A DNA stretch of 64,000 nucleotides, taken from positions 434,001 through 498,000 of the forward strand of contig NZ_LZDD01000001.1 in assembly GCF_001885095.1 (NCBI RefSeq), written 5' to 3'. The DNA is from Streptococcus bovimastitidis. GTDB taxonomy: Bacteria > Bacillota > Bacilli > Lactobacillales > Streptococcaceae. Both the position numbers and the translations under genes were made by a program. Below the pieces are notes generated by a model. It saw nothing but the letters and a program-made list of their open reading frames with translations. It was not told where the DNA came from and did not search any database. Within the stretch, counting starts at the first letter, position 1. Each line of letters starts with the position of its first letter. This document shows positions 8,625 to 17,211 of the stretch, one piece after another.

Positions 8625-10577
8625 TTGGCTAAAAAAGAAATATCCATAACAAATTATAATGACGATGCCATTCAGGTGCTGGAAGGCTTAGATGCCGTTC
8701 GTAAACGCCCTGGAATGTACATCGGCTCAACAGATGCGACTGGTCTACACCATCTAATTTGGGAAATTGTTGACAATGCGGTCGATGAAGCTTTATCCGG
8801 TTTCGGTACAGAAATTAAAGTTACTATTAATGCTGACGGCTCCGTAACGGTTGCCGATAGTGGTCGTGGGATGCCGACAGGTAAACACGCCATGGGCATT
8901 CCAACTGTTCAAGTTATATTCACCGTTCTCCACGCCGGCGGTAAGTTCGGACAAGGAGGCTACAAAACCTCAGGTGGTTTGCACGGGGTTGGATCTTCCG
9001 TTGTTAATGCTCTTTCCGAGTGGTTAGAAGTTGAAATTATCCGCGATGGTGCGGTTTATAAGCAGCGCTTTGAACATGGTGGTAAACCAGCGACCACACT
9101 GAAGAAAATTGGTACTGCCCCTAAAAGTAAGAGCGGCACAACGGTTTCCTTCATGCCTGACGCTAGTATCTTTTCAACAACTGATTTTAAATTTAACACC
9201 ATAGCAGAGCGGCTTAAAGAATCAGCCTTCCTTCTGAAAGATGTTAAGATGACATTGACAGACCTCAGAGGTCAAGAGCCAGTTACAGAAGAATTCCATT
9301 ATGAAAATGGGGTTCAGGATTTTGTATCATACCTCAATGAAGACAAAGAAACCTTAACGCCTGTTATCTATGTTGAAGGGGAAGATCAGGATTTCCAAGT
9401 TCAGGTTGCTCTTCAATACAATGATGGTTTCTCTGATAATATCCTGTCTTTTGTCAACAATGTTCGGACTAAAGATGGTGGTAGCCATGAAACGGGTTTG
9501 AAGTCTGCCATTACTAAAGTTATGAACGACTATGCTCGTAAAACCAATTTACTCAAGGAAAAAGACAAGAATTTAGAAGGCTCTGACTATCGTGAAGGTC
9601 TGTCAGCTGTGCTTTCCATTCTTGTCCCTGAGCAACACTTGCAATTTGAAGGGCAAACTAAAGACAAATTGGGTAGCCCATTGGCTCGTCCAATTGTCGA
9701 TGGCATTGTTTCTGAAAAATTAACTTACTTCATGCTTGAGAATGGTGAATTAGCGACTAACTTAGTCCGTAAAGCCATCAAAGCTCGTGACGCTCGCGAA
9801 GCCGCTCGTAAGGCTCGTGATGAGTCTCGTAATGGTAAGAAAAATAAAAAGGACAAAGGCTTGTTGTCTGGGAAATTAACCCCAGCCCAATCCAAAAACG
9901 CTAAGAAAAATGAACTTTACTTAGTCGAGGGGGATTCAGCCGGTGGATCGGCTAAACAAGGACGCGACCGTAAGTTCCAGGCCATTCTGCCCCTTCGTGG
10001 TAAGGTTTTGAACACGGAAAAAGCCAAAATGGCGGATATTCTCAAAAATGAGGAAATCAATACCATGGTTTATACCATTGGTGCGGGTGTTGGTGCGGAC
10101 TTCAGTATCGAGGACATCAACTACGATAAAGTCATTATCATGACCGATGCCGATACCGACGGTGCCCACATTCAGACATTGCTGTTGACCTTCTTTTACC
10201 GTTACATGCGCCCTCTTGTTGAAGAAGGACATGTTTACATTGCCTTGCCACCACTATATAAGATGTCAAAAGGCAAGGGCAAAACGTCTAAGGTAGAGTA
10301 TGCTTGGACGGATGGGGAATTGGAAGATCTGCGCAAAGAGTTCGGCAAAGGAGCCATGCTTCAACGCTACAAAGGTTTGGGTGAGATGAACGCCGACCAA
10401 TTGTGGGAAACAACCATGGACCCAGAAACCAGAACTTTGATTCGCGTCACTATAGATGATTTGGCGCGTGCTGAGCGACGCGTATCTGTCCTCATGGGCG
10501 ATAAAGCTGCCCCTCGCCGCCAATGGATTGAAGATAACGTCAAATTTACCTTGGAAGAAAACACTGTCTTTGATTAA
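8625..10577 (+). CDS. parE: DNA topoisomerase IV subunit B
   Basis: This 650-residue protein is the ATPase and TOPRIM subunit of topoisomerase IV, which unlinks daughter chromosomes. The GHKL ATP site is seen in EIVDNAVDEALSG near residue 46 and DSGRGMPTG near 82. The TOPRIM metal site is seen in LVEGDSAGGSA near 433 and MTDADTDGAHI near 506, and PLRGKVLN is conserved. The start codon is TTG at 8625 with GGAGG (8614-8618) six bases upstream. ParE is assigned rather than GyrB because parC follows after one small gene. Confidence 0.97.
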   Translation: MAKKEISITNYNDDAIQVLEGLDAVRKRPGMYIGSTDATGLHHLIWEIVDNAVDEALSGFGTEIKVTINADGSVTVADSGRGMPTGKHAMGIPTVQVIFTVLHAGGKFGQGGYKTSGGLHGVGSSVVNALSEWLEVEIIRDGAVYKQRFEHGGKPATTLKKIGTAPKSKSGTTVSFMPDASIFSTTDFKFNTIAERLKESAFLLKDVKMTLTDLRGQEPVTEEFHYENGVQDFVSYLNEDKETLTPVIYVEGEDQDFQVQVALQYNDGFSDNILSFVNNVRTKDGGSHETGLKSAITKVMNDYARKTNLLKEKDKNLEGSDYREGLSAVLSILVPEQHLQFEGQTKDKLGSPLARPIVDGIVSEKLTYFMLENGELATNLVRKAIKARDAREAARKARDESRNGKKNKKDKGLLSGKLTPAQSKNAKKNELYLVEGDSAGGSAKQGRDRKFQAILPLRGKVLNTEKAKMADILKNEEINTMVYTIGAGVGADFSIEDINYDKVIIMTDADTDGAHIQTLLLTFFYRYMRPLVEEGHVYIALPPLYKMSKGKGKTSKVEYAWTDGELEDLRKEFGKGAMLQRYKGLGEMNADQLWETTMDPETRTLIRVTIDDLARAERRVSVLMGDKAAPRRQWIEDNVKFTLEENTVFD

Positions 10578-10663
10578 TGAGCCATTTCATAGCTGTAAAC
10601 CTTTAGTCATTTTTTTATTCTATTATTTCCTCGTAGTTTTCTTTTAATATTATTTCCAACTTA

Positions 10664-10672
10664 TGCTAAAAT
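10664..10672 (+). promoter_or_regulatory. Possible extended -10 promoter of the YkvA-like gene
   Basis: TGC followed by TAAAAT (10667-10672) lies about 77 bases before the start codon. The -35 region is weak, so confidence is low. Confidence 0.3.
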
Positions 10673-10748
10673 ATGGGTAAGTAAGCTTTGCTTACGTATA
10701 GTACTGTTAATTTAGAGAAACTGTTGGAAAAAAAGCGAGGGAAAAAGA

Positions 10749-11159
10749 ATGAAAAAACGTATCAGTTCAAAACAAGCTATGGATGAGTTGCAAAAAGGAT
10801 ACCAGAAAGCAGACACTTTGTTAAAAGATGATGCTAAGATGGATTCTTTCTTAGATAAAGTTGAAAAACGCCTTAAGTGGATTCCTTTTATTCGACAAGA
10901 ATTAAAATTATTGCCAATTTTTATTAGTATGGTTCGTTCTTATCTGAAGAAGGACTATACACGTGTGCCACGAGGAACAATCTTGGCAATTATCAGTGCA
11001 CTTATTTACTTCTTGTCACCAATTGACCTGATTCCGGACTGGATTCCCTTCCTTGGTCAATTAGATGATGCCCTAGTCGTAGGGGCTTGCTGGAAGATGG
11101 TTAATAAGGATATTGACGATTACCGTCAATGGAAATTAACCCGTAATGTTATGAAATAA
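10749..11159 (+). CDS. YkvA-like DUF1232 membrane protein
   Basis: This 136-residue protein ends in a DUF1232 domain, visible as the hydrophobic hairpin SALIYFLSPIDLIPDWIPFL near residues 87-106 followed by GQLDDALV. The N-terminal half is charged and helical. The family includes B. subtilis YkvA; its function is unknown, but small size and the Pro/Asp-rich hairpin suggest a membrane-associated protein. It sits between parE and parC, and whether it shares their transcript or uses a promoter of its own is not clear. GAGGG lies upstream of the ATG. Confidence 0.8.
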   Translation: MKKRISSKQAMDELQKGYQKADTLLKDDAKMDSFLDKVEKRLKWIPFIRQELKLLPIFISMVRSYLKKDYTRVPRGTILAIISALIYFLSPIDLIPDWIPFLGQLDDALVVGACWKMVNKDIDDYRQWKLTRNVMK

Positions 11160-11192
11160 TCTTTCAGTCTCATAATTGGATAATCTACTTAC

Positions 11193-11238
11193 ATCAAGGC
11201 AAATACAGACAAGTATACTTGTTTGCGTTTGTCTTGAT
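11193..11238. repeat. 46-base near-perfect palindrome upstream of parC
   Basis: The arms 11193-11215 and 11216-11238 pair over 23 positions with one mismatch and three G-U pairs; the centre ACAAGTATACTTGT (11209-11222) is a perfect palindrome. As RNA it would form a very stable hairpin; as DNA it could be an operator. It lies between the DUF1232 gene and parC. There is no long T tract, so it is not a standard terminator. Confidence 0.6.
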
Positions 11239-11262
11239 ATTTTGTATCAGCAAGAAATGAAA

Positions 11263-11287
11263 AAGACTAAGAATGCCAAGTCTTTTC
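11263..11287 (+). terminator. Possible terminator before parC
   Basis: AAAAGACT and AGTCTTTT pair around an AAGAATGCCA loop (about 11261-11286). The T residues are in the stem itself and the downstream sequence is A-rich, so termination would be weak. Confidence 0.35.
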
Positions 11288-11436
11288 TAAAATAAAAAAT
11301 AAACACCTTCTAAACCATAGAAAGGAAATGAACACGCCCTAAATGTTGTGTCAAAAAGATAAATCCCTTAGAAAATCAGGATTTTCTAGTGATTTCCTAT
11401 TTTGACTTTGCATTTTGCGGGCTTTGTATCTTAAGT

Positions 11437-13896
11437 ATGAGTAATATTCAAAATATGTCCTTAGAGGACATTATGGGGGAACGCTTTGGGCGTTATTCTA
11501 AATACATTATTCAGGAGCGGGCTCTTCCCGATATTCGGGATGGTTTGAAACCTGTCCAACGTCGGATTCTTTATTCCATGAATAAAGACGGTAATACCTT
11601 TGATAAGGGTTTCCGGAAGTCGGCTAAATCTGTCGGTAACATTATGGGTAATTTCCATCCGCATGGGGATTCCTCTATCTATGATGCCATGGTTCGTTTG
11701 AGTCAGGACTGGAAAAACCGTGAAATTCTTGTTGAAATGCATGGTAATAATGGTTCGATGGATGGTGATCCTCCTGCAGCCATGCGTTATACGGAGGCTC
11801 GTCTTTCTGAAATTTCAGGTTATCTTTTACAAGATATTGAAAAAAATACGGTTCCTTTTGCTTGGAACTTTGACGATACCGAAAAAGAACCAACCGTTTT
11901 ACCGGCTGCCTATCCAAACCTTTTGGTCAATGGGGCAACGGGTATTTCTGCTGGTTACGCAACTGACATTCCGCCTCATAACTTAGCAGAGGTTATTGAT
12001 GCCACTGTTTATATGATTGACCATCCTAATGCTAAATTGGATAAATTAATGGAATTCTTGCCTGGGCCAGATTTCCCAACTGGTGGTATTATTCAAGGTC
12101 AAGACGAGATTCGTAAAGCTTACGAAACAGGTAAAGGTCGTGTTGTTGTCCGTTCTAAAACTGAAATTGAAGAATTAAAGGGTGGTAAGCAACAAATTAT
12201 TGTTACTGAAATTCCTTATGAAATTAACAAATCTGTTCTTGTTAAAAAGATTGACGATGTTCGGGTCAATAATAAAGTGCCTGGGATTGTTGAAGTTCGT
12301 GATGAATCAGATAGAACTGGTTTGCGAATTGCCATTGAGCTTAAAAAAGATGCTGATACACAAACTGTTCTTAACTACTTGTTAAAATATACCGATTTAC
12401 AAGTCAACTATAATTTCAACATGGTGGCCATTGATAACTTTACCCCTCACCAAGTTGGTATTCAGAAGATTTTAAGTTCATACATTGCTCACCGTAAGTC
12501 AATTATTATTGAACGTTCAAAATTTGACAAAGCAAAAGCTGAGAAGCGCCTGCATATTGTTGAAGGCTTGATCCGTGTCTTGTCAATTCTTGATGAAGTG
12601 ATTGCCTTGATTCGGGCATCTGAAAACAAAGCGGATGCTAAGGAAAACTTGAAAATTAGCTATGCCTTTACCGAAGAACAAGCAGAAGCGATTGTGACCT
12701 TGCAACTTTACCGTTTGACCAACACCGATATAGTGACCTTGCAGAATGAAGAAGATGAATTGCAAAATCTGATCACGACTTTGGCAGCGATTATTGGTGA
12801 CGAAGCGACTATGTACAATGTCATGAAACGTGAGCTGCGTGATGTTAAGAAGAAATTTGGCAATCCACGTCTTTCAGAATTGCAAAAAGAAACGCAAACT
12901 ATTGAAATTGATACGGCTAGTCTGATTGTGGAAGAGGAGACTTTTGTCTCTGTTACTAAAGGTGGCTATATCAAACGGACAAGTCCTCGTTCTTTCAATG
13001 CTTCGACTCTTGAGGAAGTTGGGAAACGAGATGATGACCGTCTAATTTTCCTTGCTAGTGCCAAGACAACTCAGCACCTGTTGATTTTCACTGATTTAGG
13101 AAACGTCATCTACCGTCCGATCCATGAATTGCAAGATATTCGTTGGAAAGAGGTCGGGGAACACCTTTCTCAAACCGTTACTAACTATGCAAACGACGAG
13201 ACTGTTCTTTATGCCGAGTTAGTTGACGATTTCACCAAAGGGACTTACTATTCAGTGACCCAACTTGGGCAAATTAAGCGCTTTGATCGGGCAGATTTGA
13301 CGCCATGGCGGACCTATCGTTCCAAATCCATGAAATACGCAAAATTGAAGAATGATCAGGACCGGATTGTCACTGTTCATCCTATTTTCTTTGAAGATAT
13401 CATGTTGATTTCACATCAGGGTTATGCCTTACGTTTCTCTTGCGAAGAAGTGCCCCTTCAAGGTTTGAAATCAGCTGGGGTTAAAGCTATGAACCTTAAA
13501 AATGGCGATGTTATAGCAGCTGCTTTCCTTGTAAGTACGGATAGTTTCTTCGTTCTAACCCAACGCGGTAGTTTAAAACGGGTAGCAAGTAGCGATATTC
13601 CGCAAACAAGCCGTGCTAATCGGGGCTTATTAGTACTGAGAGAACTAAAAGCTAAACCTCATCGTGTCTTCTATGCTGGCGCAGTTCATGGACCAGCAAC
13701 AAGCGCAACAATTGATTTGTTCGCTGAAGCAGAAGAAGACAATCAAGATACTGAGAAGTTAGTAGTCATCACGAAATCTGGTCAAGACTATCAGATTGAC
13801 TTGATGGACTATTCATTAGTTGAACGCACAAGTAATGGTAGCTTTATTTCTGACACTATTTCAGACCAGGAAGTTTTTGATGCCTATATAAACTAA
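11437..13896 (+). CDS. parC: DNA topoisomerase IV subunit A
   Basis: This 819-residue protein is the DNA-cutting subunit of topoisomerase IV. The active-site tyrosine is Tyr118 in RYTEARLSE, and the C-terminal third is a beta-pinwheel. The quinolone-resistance region reads HPHGDSSIYDAM with Ser79 and Asp83, the residues found in drug-sensitive streptococci. The start MSNIQNMSLEDIMG matches streptococcal ParC, so the 16-residue upstream extension from a GTG at 11389 is rejected. No Shine-Dalgarno sequence is seen before the ATG, and TTGACT at 11402 with a poor -10 would put the transcript start almost at the ATG. A perfect terminator overlaps the stop codon. Confidence 0.96.
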   Translation: MSNIQNMSLEDIMGERFGRYSKYIIQERALPDIRDGLKPVQRRILYSMNKDGNTFDKGFRKSAKSVGNIMGNFHPHGDSSIYDAMVRLSQDWKNREILVEMHGNNGSMDGDPPAAMRYTEARLSEISGYLLQDIEKNTVPFAWNFDDTEKEPTVLPAAYPNLLVNGATGISAGYATDIPPHNLAEVIDATVYMIDHPNAKLDKLMEFLPGPDFPTGGIIQGQDEIRKAYETGKGRVVVRSKTEIEELKGGKQQIIVTEIPYEINKSVLVKKIDDVRVNNKVPGIVEVRDESDRTGLRIAIELKKDADTQTVLNYLLKYTDLQVNYNFNMVAIDNFTPHQVGIQKILSSYIAHRKSIIIERSKFDKAKAEKRLHIVEGLIRVLSILDEVIALIRASENKADAKENLKISYAFTEEQAEAIVTLQLYRLTNTDIVTLQNEEDELQNLITTLAAIIGDEATMYNVMKRELRDVKKKFGNPRLSELQKETQTIEIDTASLIVEEETFVSVTKGGYIKRTSPRSFNASTLEEVGKRDDDRLIFLASAKTTQHLLIFTDLGNVIYRPIHELQDIRWKEVGEHLSQTVTNYANDETVLYAELVDDFTKGTYYSVTQLGQIKRFDRADLTPWRTYRSKSMKYAKLKNDQDRIVTVHPIFFEDIMLISHQGYALRFSCEEVPLQGLKSAGVKAMNLKNGDVIAAAFLVSTDSFFVLTQRGSLKRVASSDIPQTSRANRGLLVLRELKAKPHRVFYAGAVHGPATSATIDLFAEAEEDNQDTEKLVVITKSGQDYQIDLMDYSLVERTSNGSFISDTISDQEVFDAYIN

Positions 13897-13922
13897 AAAG
13901 GGATAACCCTTTTTAGTTTTAT
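13892..13922 (+). terminator. Intrinsic terminator overlapping the parC stop
   Basis: ACTAAAAAGGG (13892-13902) pairs perfectly with CCCTTTTTAGT (13907-13917), loop ATAA, followed by TTTTATT. The left arm includes the parC stop codon. Confidence 0.9.
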
Positions 13923-13958
13923 TGTTGTTTTCAGAAAATTAGAAAAGATTAGAATATC

Positions 13959-13986
13959 TTGCAATTTCAAAAAAATACGATACAAT
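13959..13986 (+). promoter_or_regulatory. Promoter of ilvE
   Basis: TTGCAA (13959-13964), a 16-base spacer and TACAAT (13981-13986) precede ilvE by 27 bases. No T-box or CodY-type site was recognised. Confidence 0.6.
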
Positions 13987-14013
13987 GATAAAAAGTAGAA
14001 ATGAGGTCTTCAT

Positions 14014-15036
14014 ATGACAGTTAATATTGATTGGGAAAACTTAGGATTTGAATACCATAAATTACCATTCCGCTATATTTCTTATTACAAGGATGGCAAA
14101 TGGGATCAGGGGCAATTAACAGAGGATGCCACTTTGCATTTATCTGAAGCTGCACCGTCCTTACATTATGGTCAACAAGCATTTGAAGGTATGAAGGCAT
14201 ATCGCACTAAAGATGGCTCTATCCAATTATTCCGACCTGACCGTAATGCGGCTCGTTTGCAGGATACTGCTGACCGTCTTTTAATGCCACAAGTATCTAC
14301 AGAACAGTTTATTGATGCTGCTAAACAAGTGGTTAAAGCCAATGAAGACTACGTGCCACCATATGGTACTGGTGCTACCCTCTATCTTCGTCCTTTATTA
14401 ATAGGGGTAGGTGATATCATTGGGGTTAAACCTGCTGACGAATATATTTTTACAATCTTTGCCATGCCTGTTGGAGCTTATTTCAGAGGTGGTTTGAAAC
14501 CAACTAATTTTATTGTCTCTGAAGCCTACGACCGAGCTGCCCCACATGGAACTGGTGCTGCTAAAGTAGGTGGAAACTATGCTGGTTCACTTTTACCTGG
14601 TAAAAAAGCCAAGGCAATTGGCTACTCAGATGTGATTTATTTAGACCCAACTACTCATACAAAAATTGAAGAAGTAGGCGCAGCCAATTTCTTTGGGATA
14701 ACTGCTAACAACGAGTTCATCACTCCACTAAGTCCATCAATTCTTCCTTCAATCACTAAATATTCACTTTTAGAGATTGCTGAAAAGAGACTTGGTATGA
14801 CCGTGATCGAAGGCGATATCCCGGTTGCTGATTTGGATAAATTTACAGAGGCCGGAGCATGTGGAACTGCTGCGGTTATCTCGCCTATTGGGGGTATTCA
14901 ATACAGAGACAATCTTCACGTCTTTTATAGCGAAAAAGAAGTAGGTCCTGTGACCCGGCGTCTTTATGATGAATTGGTTGGTATTCAGTTTGGCGATATT
15001 GAAGCACCAGAAGGTTGGATCGTCAAAGTTGAATAA
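14014..15036 (+). CDS. ilvE: Branched-chain amino acid aminotransferase
   Basis: This 340-residue class IV PLP enzyme interconverts leucine, isoleucine and valine with their 2-oxo acids, using glutamate/2-oxoglutarate. The PLP lysine is Lys184 in GTGAAKVGGNYAGS, matching the family motif; EEVGAANFFGI and GTAAVISPIG are also typical. GAGGT lies upstream of the ATG. Its own promoter precedes it and a strong terminator follows, so it is a single-gene unit. The position after parC is usual in pyogenic streptococci (from general knowledge). Confidence 0.96.
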   Translation: MTVNIDWENLGFEYHKLPFRYISYYKDGKWDQGQLTEDATLHLSEAAPSLHYGQQAFEGMKAYRTKDGSIQLFRPDRNAARLQDTADRLLMPQVSTEQFIDAAKQVVKANEDYVPPYGTGATLYLRPLLIGVGDIIGVKPADEYIFTIFAMPVGAYFRGGLKPTNFIVSEAYDRAAPHGTGAAKVGGNYAGSLLPGKKAKAIGYSDVIYLDPTTHTKIEEVGAANFFGITANNEFITPLSPSILPSITKYSLLEIAEKRLGMTVIEGDIPVADLDKFTEAGACGTAAVISPIGGIQYRDNLHVFYSEKEVGPVTRRLYDELVGIQFGDIEAPEGWIVKVE

Positions 15037-15040
15037 TTTG

Positions 15041-15070
15041 AAAGCTTGCCCTTGCAAGCTTTTTTCTTTT
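15041..15070 (+). terminator. Intrinsic terminator after ilvE
   Basis: AAAGCTTGC (15041-15049) pairs with GCAAGCTTT (15054-15062), loop CCTT, followed by a T tract. Confidence 0.9.
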
Positions 15071-15099
15071 TGTGTAAAATGGAGAAAGTGAGGTATGAA

Positions 15100-15330
15100 A
15101 TGAGTAAAAAAGACAAAAAAATTGAGATTAAAATCATTGATCAGAAGGTTTCATTAGAAAATGCGATGGTTGATGGCTATCAATTACAAATTGGTAAACG
15201 CACTGTTGGTGAAATTGCTGAGCTTGACGACAAGTTCGTGGTGATCAAAAATGGAAGCGCTGAAAGTTTCTTTAAAACATTGGAACAAGCAGTTGAAAAC
15301 ATCATTGAAAACTACAATTTGAATCACTAA
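15100..15330 (+). CDS. DUF2969 family small protein
   Basis: This 76-residue lysine- and glutamate-rich protein matches the lactic-acid-bacterial DUF2969 type: MSKKDKKIEIKI at the start and a conserved body with QIGKRTVGEI and FFKTLEQAVENIIE. The start at 15100 is chosen because GTGAGGT (15088-15094) lies five bases upstream; the frame stays open further upstream through the ilvE terminator, which cannot be coding. No signal or membrane segment is seen. The function is unknown. Confidence 0.75.
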   Translation: MSKKDKKIEIKIIDQKVSLENAMVDGYQLQIGKRTVGEIAELDDKFVVIKNGSAESFFKTLEQAVENIIENYNLNH

Positions 15331-15390
15331 AAAAGGGCAAAAACACTTGCGTGAGCACTGAAACTATGATAGAATAGTTTTTGTTGTTAT

Positions 15391-15471
15391 GGAAAGATAG
15401 CGAAGAGGCTAAACGCGGCGGACTGTAAATCCGCTCCTTCGGGTTCGGGGGTTCGAATCCCTCTCTTTCCA
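15391..15471 (+). tRNA. tRNA-Tyr (anticodon GTA)
   Basis: The acceptor arms GGAAAGA (15391-15397) and TCTTTCC (15464-15470) pair. The anticodon GTA lies at 15425-15427 in the loop of stem GCGGA/TCCGC, a long variable arm follows as in class II tRNAs, and the T arm is GGGGGTTCGAATCCCTC. CCA is not encoded; T residues follow the discriminator A at 15471. Confidence 0.97.
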
Positions 15472-15476
15472 TTTTT

Positions 15477-15548
15477 TGGGGTATAGCCAAGCGGTAAGGC
15501 AAGGGACTTTGACTCCCTCATGCGTTGGTTCGAATCCAGCTACCCCAG
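15477..15548 (+). tRNA. tRNA-Gln (anticodon TTG)
   Basis: The acceptor arms TGGGGTA (15477-15483) and TACCCCA (15541-15547) pair, with discriminator G at 15548. The anticodon TTG is at 15509-15511 inside AGGGA-CTTTGAC-TCCCT. CCA is not encoded. It lies only five bases after tRNA-Tyr, so both come from one transcript that may continue into rpsA. Confidence 0.97.
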
Positions 15549-15631
15549 TCAGAGGTATCAGAATTATCTGAGACCGTCAAAGATAAATCATGTTGTCGTT
15601 GCGGGTTACCTTGAGAAAATATATTGTTATC

Positions 15632-15653
15632 AAAAACTAGGGGACTAGTTTTT
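15632..15653 (+). promoter_or_regulatory. Hairpin directly upstream of the rpsA ribosome binding site
   Basis: AAAAACTAG (15632-15640) pairs perfectly with CTAGTTTTT (15645-15653), loop GGGA. The arm ends three bases before the GGAGG of rpsA (15657-15661). It looks like a terminator or attenuator for the tRNA transcript, or a control element for S1 synthesis. Confidence 0.55.
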
Positions 15654-15671
15654 GTTGGAGGATTTTTTAGA

Positions 15672-16889
15672 ATGAATGAATTTGAAGATTTGCTAAACAG
15701 TGTTAGCGAAGTAAACCCTGGTGATGTAGTCACTGCGGAAGTTTTAACAGTTGATAACGGTCAAGCAAACGTTGTTATCGATGGTACTGGTGTCGAAGGT
15801 GTGTTAACACTTCGCGAACTTACAAATGATCGCGATGCTGACATCAACGATTTTGTTAAAGCTGGCGACACAGTTGAAGTGCTTGTTCTTCGTCAAGTAG
15901 TAGGTAAAGATACTGATACAGTTACTTTCCTAGTATCTAAAAAACGTTTAGAAGCTCGCAAAGCATGGGACAAACTTGTTGGACGTGAAGGTGAAGTTGT
16001 TACTGTTAAAGGAACTCGCGCTGTTAAAGGTGGCCTTTCAGTTGAATTTGAAGGATTACGTGGATTTATCCCTGCTTCAATGATCGATACTCGTTTCGTA
16101 CGCAACACTGAAAAATTTGTTGGTCAAGAATTTGACGCAAAAATTAAAGAAGTTGATGCCGCTGAAAACCGTTTCATCTTATCTCGTCGTGAAGTGATTG
16201 AAGAAGCTTCAGCTGCAGCACGTGAAGAAGTTTTCTCTAAACTTTCTGAAGGTTCAGTTGTAACTGGTACAGTTGCTCGTTTAACAAGCTTCGGTGCTTT
16301 CATCGACCTTGGTGGTGTTGACGGACTTGTTCACGTAACTGAGTTATCTCACGAACGTAACGTTTCACCTAAATCAGTTGTATCTGTTGGTGAAGAAGTA
16401 GAAGTTAAAGTACTTTCAATCGACGAAGAAGCTGGTCGTGTATCACTTTCACTTAAAGCTACAACCCCTGGACCATGGGATGGCGTTGAACAAAAACTTG
16501 CTCAAGGCGATGTTATAGAAGGTAAAGTTAAACGTCTTACTGATTTCGGTGCTTTCGTTGAAGTATTACCTGGAATTGATGGACTTGTTCACATTTCACA
16601 AATCTCACACAAACGTGTTGAAAATCCAAAAGATGTACTTTCTGTAGGTCAAGAAGTTACTGTTAAAGTTCTTGAAGTTAACGCTGCTGATGAACGTGTA
16701 TCACTTTCAATCAAAGCTCTTGAAGAACGTCCAGCACAAGCTGAAGGTGAAAACAATAACAACAATAACAACAGCGAACGTCAATCACGTCCACGTCGTC
16801 CAAAACGTGAACAAAAACGTGATTATGAATTACCAGAAACTCAAACTGGTTTCTCAATGGCTGACTTGTTCGGTGATATTGAATTATAA
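15672..16889 (+). CDS. rpsA: 30S ribosomal protein S1
   Basis: This 405-residue protein carries four S1 RNA-binding domains (roughly residues 11-88, 105-170, 190-262 and 276-348) and helps load mRNA on the 30S subunit. Firmicute S1 proteins have four domains rather than the six of E. coli. Domains 3 and 4 show the classic [17 protein letters not shown] and [19 protein letters not shown] linker with a run of seven asparagines and a basic [11 protein letters not shown] stretch precedes the C-terminal segment [17 protein letters not shown] lies ten bases before the ATG. It has codon use typical of a highly expressed gene. Confidence 0.96.
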   Translation: MNEFEDLLNSVSEVNPGDVVTAEVLTVDNGQANVVIDGTGVEGVLTLRELTNDRDADINDFVKAGDTVEVLVLRQVVGKDTDTVTFLVSKKRLEARKAWDKLVGREGEVVTVKGTRAVKGGLSVEFEGLRGFIPASMIDTRFVRNTEKFVGQEFDAKIKEVDAAENRFILSRREVIEEASAAAREEVFSKLSEGSVVTGTVARLTSFGAFIDLGGVDGLVHVTELSHERNVSPKSVVSVGEEVEVKVLSIDEEAGRVSLSLKATTPGPWDGVEQKLAQGDVIEGKVKRLTDFGAFVEVLPGIDGLVHISQISHKRVENPKDVLSVGQEVTVKVLEVNAADERVSLSIKALEERPAQAEGENNNNNNNSERQSRPRRPKREQKRDYELPETQTGFSMADLFGDIEL

Positions 16890-16896
16890 TACATGT

Positions 16897-16925
16897 AAAA
16901 GCTAAGATTATCTTAGCTTTTTTTG
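16897..16925 (+). terminator. Intrinsic terminator after rpsA
   Basis: AAAAGCTAAGA (16897-16907) pairs with TCTTAGCTTTT (16911-16921), followed by T residues. Confidence 0.9.
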
Positions 16926-16988
16926 CATAAAAAATGTTCTATCCATCTTCTCATTTAACCTATTATATGGTATACTATTAAGGTATTA

Positions 16989-17060
16989 CCACCTTTAGTG
17001 TAATGGATATCACGTAAGATTCCGGTTCTTGAGATGGGAGTTCGATTCTCTCAAGGTGGA
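16989..17060 (+). tRNA. tRNA-Arg (anticodon CCG)
   Basis: The acceptor arms CCACCTT (16989-16995) and AAGGTGG (17053-17059) pair, with discriminator A. The anticodon CCG is at 17022-17024 in the loop TTCCGGT closed by TAAGA/TCTTG. The T arm is GGGAGTTCGATTCTC. CCA is not encoded. It reads the rare CGG codon. Confidence 0.95.
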
Positions 17061-17072
17061 TAGATATACATG

Positions 17073-17104
17073 AAAAAGAGGCTCTAATTTGAGTCTCTTT
17101 TTGT
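17073..17104 (+). terminator. Terminator after tRNA-Arg
   Basis: AAAAAGAGGCTC (17073-17084) pairs with GAGTCTCTTTTT (17091-17102) with one G-U pair. Confidence 0.85.
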
Positions 17105-17161
17105 ATTCAATTATCAAGTATGACATGTGTTTTCACCATTTGCAATGTCCAAAAATTGGAC

Positions 17162-17194
17162 AAAAAGAGTGAAACAGTCTTGCTTCACTCTTTT
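17162..17194 (-). terminator. Terminator of the DUF3862-type lipoprotein gene
   Basis: On the reverse strand AAAAGAGTGAA (17194-17184) pairs with TTCACTCTTTT (17173-17163) and runs into T residues. A separate small palindrome, TGTCCAA/TTGGACA (17146-17162), sits next to it. Confidence 0.75.
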
Positions 17195-17211
17195 GATGTT
17201 ATTTAATCTGA

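Noticed and set aside
16739..16780. Asparagine-rich repeat in rpsA as a possible frameshift or repeat expansion
   Set aside because: The reading frame continues without a break to the conserved C-terminal end, so it is an ordinary low-complexity linker.
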